Assembly (NCBI GenBank): GCA_017520935.1
Contig: JAFXEF010000013.1
Span: forward strand, 62,001 to 126,000
Direction: 5' to 3'
DNA length: 64,000 nucleotides
Source: Bacteroidaceae bacterium
GTDB taxonomy: Bacteria; Bacteroidota; Bacteroidia; Bacteroidales; Bacteroidaceae
The position numbers were made by a program, and so were the translations under genes. This document shows positions 27,859-35,216 of this stretch, piece after piece; the first letter of the stretch is position 1; each line of letters opens with the position of its first letter. The notes below the pieces were generated by a model, which saw only the letters and a program-made list of their open reading frames with translations, made no database searches and had not been told where the DNA came from.

Positions 27859-30321
27859 ATGAAAAAAGAGAATTTCCTACAAAAATATGGAGCCTACGCA
27901 GCAGCATTGGTGCTTTTCGTTGCCATTGCCTGCATCTATTGTTCGCCAGCCTTGGAGGGTAAGGTAATACGCTCCGGTGACAGCACGAGTGCGGCTGCTG
28001 CCGTACACGAGTCTACGGAATATACGAGAACTACCGGCGACTACTCGTTCTGGACAGGCTCGATGTTTAGCGGTATGCCCAATTACCAGATTGGCGGCGG
28101 GCACTACGAGGCCAACGACTGGCTGAAACCCTTCCGCAAGATAATGCTCAAGGGACATTGGAGCACTCCGTGGGTGTTTATCATCTTCTTCGTGTGCTTC
28201 TACATCCTGATGCGGGCCTTCAACATCAACAAGTGGCTGAGCATCGTGGGTGCCTTGGCTACGGGATTCTCGTCATACTTCTTCATCATCGTGCAGGCCG
28301 GGCACAACTCGAAGACCTCGTCCATCGCTCTCATTTCGGTGGCGGCGGCAGGCTTCTACCTCATCTTCCGTAAGCGCTACGGGTGGGGTGTAGTGCTCAC
28401 CATGCTATTTACGGCCATCGGGTTTGGCAACCACCCCCAGATGTCGTACTACCTGTTCATGATGATCGGGCTCTTCTTCTTTGCCGAACTATATATCCAT
28501 ATCAAAGAGAAACGCTACAAGGACCTCGCCATAGGTAGTGTCCTCTTCTTCGGTTCGCTGTTCATAGGCTTGGGTACAGGTAGCTCTACCATCTTCGTCA
28601 ATCAGGAATATGCCGAACAGACAATGCGTGGCGGGCACTCTGACCTGCAGAAGGTTTCCGATGCTGAGAACAAGACCAAGGGACTCGACCTCGACTATGC
28701 CACCCAGTGGAGTTATGGCATCGACGAGTCGCTGTCGTTCCTTATACCCGGTGTGATGGGTGGTGCATCGACCTACGATGTGGGCACCGACTCGGAGCTG
28801 TATAAGTCCTTGGTGAAGAATGGCGTACCGCGCAACTCAGCAGCCCAGTTCTGTGCCAACGTGCCGCTCTACTGGGGCGACCAGCCCTTCACAGCAGGTA
28901 ACGTATACATGGGTGCTATCGTATGCTTCCTCTTCGTGTTGGGCTTACTCATCGTGAAGGGTCCCTACAAATGGGCCATACTGGCAGCCACGCTGTTCTC
29001 CGTATTCTTGGCTTGGGGACACAACTTCATGCCGCTCACGGAATTCTTCTTCAAGTACTTCCCCATGTACAATAAGTTCCGCGCTGTATCCTCTATCCTC
29101 ATCGTGGCCGAGGTGGCTATGCCGCTCTTGGGATTCCTTGCCATCAAGGAACTGATGGACGGCACTATTGCCCGTGAGAAAGCAATGAAAAGCATCTACA
29201 TCGCAACGGGCGTGACAGCAGGAATCTGCCTTTTCATCGCACTTTTTGGTGGTGTGATGTTCGATTTCAAGGCTCCCGTAGATGCCGGATTCGCCTCAAG
29301 CCTCCCTGACTTCGCCTACCAGGGCATCCTTGCCGAGCGCGAGGCACTGATGAAGGGTGATGCATGGCGTTCGTTCCTTTTCATCGTATTGGCAGCCGCT
29401 ACCTTGTGGGTATATGCCAAAGGGTGGCTCAAGTGGGGCTATATGGTAGCCATATTGGGCGTATTGGTGATGGCCGACATGTGGCCCGTCAACAAACGCT
29501 ACCTCAACGATGAGCACTTCGTCACAAAGAGAGACAACAAGGCTGCCTTCCAGATGTACCCCTACGAACAGCAGATACTGCAGGACAAGGATCCGCACTT
29601 CCGTGTGATGAACCTTACCACAAACACCTTCAACGATGCGCGTACCTCCTATTATCTGAAGTCCATCGGCGGGTACAGTGCTGCCAAACTACGCCGTTAT
29701 CAAGACTTGATAGACCAGCACATATCGAAGATGAATATGGGTGTTATCGGTATGCTCAACGCCAAATACTTCATCGTACCTGACCAGAAAGGAGGGCAGC
29801 CGGCCGTACAGCGCAACCCCTTTGCCATGGGCAATGCCTGGTTTGTAGACACCCTGCAGGTGGTAGACACGCCCAATGAGGAGAGCGATGCACTCAACCA
29901 CATTGACCTGCACACCACTGCCGTGCTCGACAAGGAGTTTGCACCCTACGTAAGCAACTTCACCCCGGACACCGACTCTACGGCCACCGTACGCCTCACC
30001 AAGTATACCCCCCGCTATCTCGACTACGAATACACCACGGACAAACCCGGCACCATCGTCTTCTCAGAGATCTACTACCCTTATGGTTGGAAAGCGACCA
30101 TCGATGGTGAGCCAGCCGACATTTACCGTGTCAACTACATGCTGCGTGCCATCAACGTGCCCGCCGGCAAGCACACCATACACATGGAGTTCGCCCCCGA
30201 CAGTGCCAAGCGTGGCGACACCATTGCACTCATCTGCATCGGTATCATGTATGCCACCATCCTGTTTGTGATAGCATTCTCCATATTCCGTGCTGTGCGC
30301 AAGCGCAAGGTGCAGGCATAG
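27859..30321 (+). CDS. YfhO-family polytopic membrane protein
   Basis: 820 aa. About a dozen hydrophobic segments lie between residues 13 and 540 and again at the C-terminus (about 785-810). A periplasmic loop near the N-terminus (about 30-85) contains SGDSTSA and FWTGSMFSGMPNYQ, matching the family. The long extracytoplasmic C-terminal part ends in GWKATIDGEPADIYRVNYMLRAINVPAGKHTI, a beta-sandwich seen in YfhO proteins. Family members resemble GT-C glycosyltransferases and are linked to glycosylation of cell-envelope polymers. The divergent GT4 pair next door fits an envelope-glycan role; the exact reaction is not known. Confidence 0.85.
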   Translation: MKKENFLQKYGAYAAALVLFVAIACIYCSPALEGKVIRSGDSTSAAAAVHESTEYTRTTGDYSFWTGSMFSGMPNYQIGGGHYEANDWLKPFRKIMLKGHWSTPWVFIIFFVCFYILMRAFNINKWLSIVGALATGFSSYFFIIVQAGHNSKTSSIALISVAAAGFYLIFRKRYGWGVVLTMLFTAIGFGNHPQMSYYLFMMIGLFFFAELYIHIKEKRYKDLAIGSVLFFGSLFIGLGTGSSTIFVNQEYAEQTMRGGHSDLQKVSDAENKTKGLDLDYATQWSYGIDESLSFLIPGVMGGASTYDVGTDSELYKSLVKNGVPRNSAAQFCANVPLYWGDQPFTAGNVYMGAIVCFLFVLGLLIVKGPYKWAILAATLFSVFLAWGHNFMPLTEFFFKYFPMYNKFRAVSSILIVAEVAMPLLGFLAIKELMDGTIAREKAMKSIYIATGVTAGICLFIALFGGVMFDFKAPVDAGFASSLPDFAYQGILAEREALMKGDAWRSFLFIVLAAATLWVYAKGWLKWGYMVAILGVLVMADMWPVNKRYLNDEHFVTKRDNKAAFQMYPYEQQILQDKDPHFRVMNLTTNTFNDARTSYYLKSIGGYSAAKLRRYQDLIDQHISKMNMGVIGMLNAKYFIVPDQKGGQPAVQRNPFAMGNAWFVDTLQVVDTPNEESDALNHIDLHTTAVLDKEFAPYVSNFTPDTDSTATVRLTKYTPRYLDYEYTTDKPGTIVFSEIYYPYGWKATIDGEPADIYRVNYMLRAINVPAGKHTIHMEFAPDSAKRGDTIALICIGIMYATILFVIAFSIFRAVRKRKVQA

Positions 30322-30374
30322 ATTCCTATACACTCTCCATCGAACAAACAGTATTATAGACGTTACATAGCAAG

Positions 30375-31130
30375 ATGAAAATAGCATTGATAGGCTACGG
30401 CAAAATGGGCCGTATGATAGAACAGATAGCCCTGCAACGGGGACATGAGATAGTGAGCATCATCGACATTGACAATCAGGATGACTTCGCCTCTGAGGCG
30501 TTCCGCAGTGCTGATGTGGCCATTGAGTTCACCAACCCCATGGTAGCCTACGACAACTACATGAAAGCCTTTGCGGCCGGTGTCAAGGTAGTCTCGGGCA
30601 GCACGGGTTGGCTCGAAGAGCATGGCGATGAGGTGCGCCAACTGTGCAAGGAGGGTGGCAAGACACTCTTCTGGTCATCCAACTTCAGTCTCGGTGTAGC
30701 CATATTCGCTGCCGTAAACAAGTACTTGGCCAAGATCATGAACCGCTTCGACGAATACGATGTCAGCATGAGCGAGACACATCACGTACACAAATTGGAT
30801 GCCCCCAGCGGCACAGCCATTACCCTTGCCGAGGGTATCCTTGAGAACCTCGACCGCAAGCACTCCTGGGTGCCGGGCACACTGCTCGCTGCCGACGGCA
30901 CACTCACCGGCACCACAGCATGCGCTCCCGACGAATTGCCCGTAAGCTCCATCCGCGAAGGCGAAGTACCGGGCATACACACCATCCGCTACGACTCTGA
31001 GGCCGACAGCATCACCATCACCCACGATGCCAAGAGCCGCCGCGGCTTTGCCCTCGGTGCCGTACTTGCCGCCGAGTACACCGTTTCCCATGAGGGTCTG
31101 CTCGGCATGAGCGATTTGTTTGATTTTTAG
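30375..31130 (+). CDS. dapB: 4-hydroxy-tetrahydrodipicolinate reductase
   Basis: 251 aa. Reduces the cyclic intermediate of the diaminopimelate/lysine pathway with NAD(P)H in the cytoplasm. The dinucleotide-binding GYGKMGRMIE loop is at residues 7-16, GSTGW at about 76, and the catalytic/substrate motif SETHHVHKLDAPSGTA at about 134-149. Length is normal for Bacteroidetes. It starts 53 bp after the YfhO-like gene and 20 bp before lepB, so it is probably in the same transcript. Confidence 0.95.
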   Translation: MKIALIGYGKMGRMIEQIALQRGHEIVSIIDIDNQDDFASEAFRSADVAIEFTNPMVAYDNYMKAFAAGVKVVSGSTGWLEEHGDEVRQLCKEGGKTLFWSSNFSLGVAIFAAVNKYLAKIMNRFDEYDVSMSETHHVHKLDAPSGTAITLAEGILENLDRKHSWVPGTLLAADGTLTGTTACAPDELPVSSIREGEVPGIHTIRYDSEADSITITHDAKSRRGFALGAVLAAEYTVSHEGLLGMSDLFDF

Positions 31131-31150
31131 TATATCTGATACAACAACTT

Positions 31151-32602
31151 ATGAGTAAATCCAAGAAAGCCAAGCCCACTGCCAAGCAGTGGATAAAGTT
31201 TGCCATAGTGCTTGCACTGTACCTGCTGTTCCTCGTGTGGATCAAGAGCTGGTGGGGACTTATCGTAGTGCCCTTCCTCTTCGACGCCTACATCACCAAG
31301 TTCATCCCCTGGACATGGTGGAAGGAGGCCAAGAGCAGCCTTGTGCGCAATGTGATGAGCTGGGTCGATGCCATCGTGTTTGCCCTCGTGGCGGTATACT
31401 TCGTGCACATATACTTCTTCCAGAACTACACCATCCCCACCTCGTCATTAGAGAAGTCGCTGCTCGTGGGCGACTACCTTTTCGTGAGCAAAGTGTCGTA
31501 CGGCCCGCGCAAGCCCAACACACCACTCACCATGCCCCTCACACAGCATACCATGCCCGTTACAGGCGGCAAGAGCTACATCGAATGGCCACAGTGGCCT
31601 TACGAACGTGTGAAGGGACTGGGCAACGTGGAGCTGAACGACATCGTGGTGTTCAACTACCCCACAGGCGACACCATCGTTAGCAATCCGCAGTTTGCCG
31701 CCAACGATTTCTACAAGATGGTGAGCGACATCAGCGTTGAGCTTAACCATGGGCAATACCCCGACGTAGACAGTCTCACGGCTGCCGATGAGCGCCAGGC
31801 ATACGAGCAGTTCCTCGCCAAGGGACGCAAGTATATCGCCAGCCATCCCGAGGTGTTCGGCAAGGTAGACTGGCGCCCTGTAGACCGCCGCGAGAACTAT
31901 GTGAAGCGTTGTGTGGGTATGCCCGGACAGACACTTGAGATCAAGGACAAGGTCATCTACCTCGATGGCGTGGCCAATAAGGAACCCGACAACGTGCAGT
32001 ACAGCTACTACGTCACTACGAAGAAACCCATCGGTGAGAAGCTGCGCCGCGAGCTGGGCATCAGCAAGGAGGATCTTGCCAACCACAATGCCAACGGCAC
32101 CTATTACTACCTGCCTCTGACACAGAAAGCCTACGAGACACTGTCGCAACGCACCGATATCGTGACCCAGATAACTCCCGTAGTGGAGGAGCACGGAGAG
32201 GGACTCTACCCTGTGAACAAGCATACGGGATGGAGCATCGACAACTACGGCCCGCTGTGGATACCCAAGCGTGGCGAAACGATATCGCTCACACTCGACA
32301 ACCTCCCCTTCTACGAACGCCCCATCGCCGTATACGAGGGCAACGACCTGCAAGTACGTGACGGCAAGATATACATCAATGGCAAGGAGGCTACGGAGTA
32401 TACCTTCACCATGGACTACTACTGGATGCAGGGCGACAACCGCCACAACAGCCTCGACTCACGCTTCTGGGGCTTCGTGCCCGAAGACCACATCGTGGGC
32501 AAGCCCATCCTCATCTGGCTCTCGCTTGACAAGGACCGTGGATGGCTGGACGGCAAGATTCGCTGGAACCGCATGTTCCGTATGGTAGAAAACTACAAAT
32601 AA
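31151..32602 (+). CDS. lepB: Signal peptidase I (long Bacteroidetes form)
   Basis: 483 aa, against about 320 for E. coli LepB. Two or three N-terminal hydrophobic segments (about 15-45, 70-90) anchor it, with the active site facing the periplasm. The nucleophile is S99 in YTIPTSSLEKSL (Leu instead of the usual Met after Ser). The general base is K252 in NYVKRCVGMPGQ. The conserved MQGDNRHNSLDSRFWGFVP box is near 424-444. The serine and lysine are 153 residues apart because of a large insertion, and a second insertion lies between about 290 and 370. Confidence 0.93.
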   Translation: MSKSKKAKPTAKQWIKFAIVLALYLLFLVWIKSWWGLIVVPFLFDAYITKFIPWTWWKEAKSSLVRNVMSWVDAIVFALVAVYFVHIYFFQNYTIPTSSLEKSLLVGDYLFVSKVSYGPRKPNTPLTMPLTQHTMPVTGGKSYIEWPQWPYERVKGLGNVELNDIVVFNYPTGDTIVSNPQFAANDFYKMVSDISVELNHGQYPDVDSLTAADERQAYEQFLAKGRKYIASHPEVFGKVDWRPVDRRENYVKRCVGMPGQTLEIKDKVIYLDGVANKEPDNVQYSYYVTTKKPIGEKLRRELGISKEDLANHNANGTYYYLPLTQKAYETLSQRTDIVTQITPVVEEHGEGLYPVNKHTGWSIDNYGPLWIPKRGETISLTLDNLPFYERPIAVYEGNDLQVRDGKIYINGKEATEYTFTMDYYWMQGDNRHNSLDSRFWGFVPEDHIVGKPILIWLSLDKDRGWLDGKIRWNRMFRMVENYK

Positions 32603-32626
32603 AACGGTATTGGCAGAAACCATAAT

Positions 32627-32654
32627 CCCGAATGTGCTTCACAGCACATTCGGG
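32627..32654 (+). terminator. Stem-loop between lepB and the convergent peptidase gene
   Basis: A perfect 11-bp stem (CCCGAATGTGC / GCACATTCGGG) with a 6-nt loop, 24 bp after lepB. No T-run on either side, so it may be a bidirectional weak terminator or an RNA-stabilising hairpin. Confidence 0.5.
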
Positions 32655-32686
32655 AGGGACTGAATAACTAAATTACTTCATTGGTC

Positions 32687-34270
32687 TTAACGCTTTGCCA
32701 TATAAGGGGTGTTTCGGGCTGTGTATGTATTGTCCATGACAAGAATGTTCAGCTTGCAACCAGGATAGAACATCTCGTCAATCCAAGCTTGGCATAGGGA
32801 GCCATCCTCAAATATCGCACGAATGCGGCCTTTTATCGGTTTATCAAGCTGAGTCTCGTAGGAGAATTTGCCATCCTTAACGTATACGGTGCTTTCTGTC
32901 GTTTGCCCATTATCATCCATCAATGTGATTTGATAGGCCACATCCTTTATATCGGAAGAGACATGCCCCTCAATTATAAAGTCGTTTGTACCAGAAGAGA
33001 AAGATGGTATAGGAAGTTGGTTTTGCAGAATCAACACTCCTTTCTTCGCCTTTTTCTCCTTTGTACGAGTATATAGCTCATGCATATCCTCCTCTGGCAT
33101 CCATATTATATGCGGTACAAGAAGCTTACGCACATCTTTATGCAATTTCTTATATGGAGCAGCATACAACACATCATTGGGCGTTCTGCTGGAGTTCAGT
33201 AGTTCCAAGAAACGGTCAGCATCCACTTCTTCTTCATTGTAAATAAGTAGCATCTTGTCAAGCTTTCTGTAGAATCGCTTGTCAACATTCTTTACAGGAT
33301 ATGATTCAACGGGATTAGCTGCCCCCGGTGAAGCAAAAACACTGAGCAACACGACTGCCAAGGGCAGGATATAGAGCGCCTTGCAGCGCATCCACGGATT
33401 GGATTCTTTGTTTTTCATCATAACGATACGGTTTTTGATTAGTGAATGATTGAAATTATTTGCAAAAGCATAGACACTGTCGCTTACGGCCGTTTTGAGC
33501 AGTAGTGTCTGATACTCACTTGCGGTGACGCCTTGACGTAATACATAGTCGTCGGCTTCGTATTCATGTATGTCGCGGAGACTGGCACCAAGCATATAAA
33601 CGAAAGGGTTGAACCATTGGATGGTCTGCACCAAGCTGAGCAGTATGATGTCCCATGAGTGGAGACTGCACACGTGACCACGTTCGTGGAGCAATATCTC
33701 GTGGCGATGATGGTCGTAGTCGTGCTGGCTGATGACGATATGGCGCATCCAGCTACAAGGAGCCACATCATCGGCGTGGCAGTGGATGATGATGCCGTTC
33801 TCCTTGTCGCACCACAGACAACCCTTACGGATGAAGCGATGCATACGGACAAACTGCCATAGACGGATGGCAAGCACTATGAGGAGACCTATTATATATA
33901 GGTGACACAGCCAAGGCCAAAGGCCATGCGGACGGCTATACGGCTCGAGAAATGCTACGGATTCGGAGGGTGCTGAAGCATCAAACTCTGTGGGGATTGT
34001 CGATAATTGCGTTTCGATGACAGTGGCATCTGGAGTGAGCCGCTCCATAATACCGCCTGAATAGAGTGCGTGCACATCACAGAAGGGCAACACTATGGAG
34101 AGTACCAGGATGGCAAGTAGCGTAAGGCGATTCTGACGGAAGAAGTGCTCCTTGCGTAAGAGTAGCGTATAAGGAGCATAGAGAAAGATGAGCACCAAGG
34201 TAGTGGCAAATAGATAGGTAGCGAGGTCGCCCATGTGCATCATCCAGAGATCAAACAGATTACTCCACAT
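32687..34270 (-). CDS. BlaR1/MecR1-like M56 membrane metallopeptidase
   Basis: 527 aa. Hydrophobic segments near 16-36, 50-66, 120-140 and 308-325 flank a cytoplasmic zinc-protease domain with HERGH at 195-199 and a downstream glutamate in DIHEYEADDY. The C-terminal 200 residues after the last helix do not look like a penicillin-binding sensor domain; they include a beta-rich part (about 405-500, FIIEGHVSSDIKDVAYQITLMDD). In BlaR1 systems signal binding activates cleavage of the BlaI repressor. Here the signal is unknown. The distal part uses more A/T-ending codons than neighbours. The gene starts 3 bp after the repressor gene. Confidence 0.88.
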   Translation of the reverse strand: MWSNLFDLWMMHMGDLATYLFATTLVLIFLYAPYTLLLRKEHFFRQNRLTLLAILVLSIVLPFCDVHALYSGGIMERLTPDATVIETQLSTIPTEFDASAPSESVAFLEPYSRPHGLWPWLCHLYIIGLLIVLAIRLWQFVRMHRFIRKGCLWCDKENGIIIHCHADDVAPCSWMRHIVISQHDYDHHRHEILLHERGHVCSLHSWDIILLSLVQTIQWFNPFVYMLGASLRDIHEYEADDYVLRQGVTASEYQTLLLKTAVSDSVYAFANNFNHSLIKNRIVMMKNKESNPWMRCKALYILPLAVVLLSVFASPGAANPVESYPVKNVDKRFYRKLDKMLLIYNEEEVDADRFLELLNSSRTPNDVLYAAPYKKLHKDVRKLLVPHIIWMPEEDMHELYTRTKEKKAKKGVLILQNQLPIPSFSSGTNDFIIEGHVSSDIKDVAYQITLMDDNGQTTESTVYVKDGKFSYETQLDKPIKGRIRAIFEDGSLCQAWIDEMFYPGCKLNILVMDNTYTARNTPYMAKR

Positions 34271-34273
34271 GGC

Positions 34274-34657
34274 TTAGTCCTCCTGAGCTATCAAGTCCAA
34301 CAAGTCTTTGATTTCTTCTACCGTGAGGTTCTCCTCCTTGACGAAGAAGCTGAGCATCGACTTCAGGCTGCCACCGAAAAGTCTCTTCTTGGCTTCCTGC
34401 ATCGTCTGACGGGCATATTCGGCACGAGTCACCTTGGCGACATACAGGTGGGTCTTACCCTTCTCCTCGTTCTTGAAGTAGTCCACATAGCCCTTCTCAT
34501 AGAGAATCTTCATGTAAGTGGCGATGGTGGTATAGGCTGGCTTGGGTTCTTCGCATCGTTCAAGGATATCCCAAGCGCAGGCCGAGTGGTTGATGTCCCA
34601 AAGGATGGACATGATCTGGAATTCCATCTTGGTCAGCGTGTTGTCTTTCTTTCCCAT
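34274..34657 (-). CDS. BlaI/MecI/CopY-family repressor
   Basis: 127 aa winged-helix protein: LTKMEFQIMSILWD, then the recognition helix region AYTTIATYMKILYEKGYVDYFK, a wing (EEKGKTHLYVAKV), and a C-terminal dimerisation region. It probably represses its own operon until cleaved by the M56 peptidase encoded 3 bp downstream. The AT-rich gap upstream presumably contains its operator; I could not pick a convincing dyad. Confidence 0.92.
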   Translation of the reverse strand: MGKKDNTLTKMEFQIMSILWDINHSACAWDILERCEEPKPAYTTIATYMKILYEKGYVDYFKNEEKGKTHLYVAKVTRAEYARQTMQEAKKRLFGGSLKSMLSFFVKEENLTVEEIKDLLDLIAQED

Positions 34658-34868
34658 TTTGTCCTGTGTGTTTGTTTTGACTGGGACAAAATAAATGACA
34701 ATGCACGAAATCGAAAAAGTTAAATATCGAAAACTTTAGTTTTTCTTCCGTTTTTAACATTTATTCTTAGAAATAGTAGGGTAAGGGAGGGAAGGAGATT
34801 CCCCTTTAGCGGTCTACTACCCTCTTTCCGCCCACATTGAAATGTTGTTTCTACACGACATATTTTAT

Positions 34869-34952
34869 ATCCCAAGGCTTGGTATGTATATACCAAGCCT
34901 TGGGATGTACGTACCAAACCTTGGGATATACATACCAAAGCTTGGGATATAA
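34869..34952. repeat. Array of four 21-bp palindromic units (CCAAG/CTTGG type)
   Basis: Units are at 34869-34889, 34890-34910, 34911-34931 and 34932-34952 with no spacers. Each centres on CCAAgcCTTGG or a close variant, so each unit is itself a near palindrome. The first is in the opposite orientation to the other three. Unit junctions read TAC-GTA or TAT-ATA. Outside the array, AAATGTTGTTTCTACAC (34840-34856) is an imperfect inverted copy of GTGCAGAAAAAACAATTT (34961-34978). Function unknown; compare the array at 49301-49384. Confidence 0.9.
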
Positions 34953-35060
34953 AAGAACTGGTGCAGAAAAAACAATTTCCTCCCGTGAAACATTCATACT
35001 TGTATTGTTTAACAGAAAGGGTTGCCTCAGACAAGGAATACACTATCTTTGCAATATATT

Positions 35061-35205
35061 GCGAAGATAGGATGCGCTCGTTGAAAATAAAGCAAGCTTT
35101 ATTCACTCGCTTTCACTATCTTTGCAACAATAAAAGCGAAGATAGGATGCGCTCGTTGAAAATAAAGCAAGCTTTATTCACTCGCTTTCACTATCTTTGC
35201 AACAA
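35061..35205 (+). repeat. Exact 70-bp tandem repeat containing promoter-like boxes
   Basis: Bases 35061-35130 and 35136-35205 are identical and separated by 5 bp. Each copy is an imperfect long palindrome: GCGAAGATAG at the start against CTATCTTTGC near the end, and AATAAAGC/GCTTTATT at the centre. Each carries TATCTTTG (35117-35124, 35192-35199), a -7 box pointing to the gene at 35217. A partial third copy of that box, TATCTTTGCAA, lies at 35044-35054. The last box is 17 bp before the ATG. Confidence 0.92.
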
Positions 35206-35216
35206 GAACACACATA

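Larger units (their letters stand above)
34658..35216. other. 559-bp intergenic region between divergent genes, rich in repeats
   Basis: This gap holds no convincing gene. It contains a four-unit 21-bp palindromic array (34869-34952) flanked by imperfect inverted repeats (34840-34856 and 34961-34978), and an exact 70-bp tandem duplication carrying -7 boxes (35061-35205). Short frames that cross it translate the repeats themselves and are not believable proteins. Confidence 0.85.

Noticed and set aside
31151-32602. LepB as a fused or novel peptidase because of its 483-residue length
   Set aside because: Long signal peptidases with insertions between Ser and Lys are, as I recall, usual in Bacteroidetes; both catalytic residues and the late GDNRxNSxDSR box are intact.
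34869-34952. Possible CRISPR array
   Set aside because: Units are contiguous 21-bp palindromes with no spacers, and no cas gene is in the window. The same applies to 49301-49384.
34720-35106. Small proteins encoded across the repeats (128 aa on minus, 77 and 93 aa on plus)
   Set aside because: Their sequence is the translation of the 21-bp and 70-bp repeats; no start context, promoter or conserved feature supports them.
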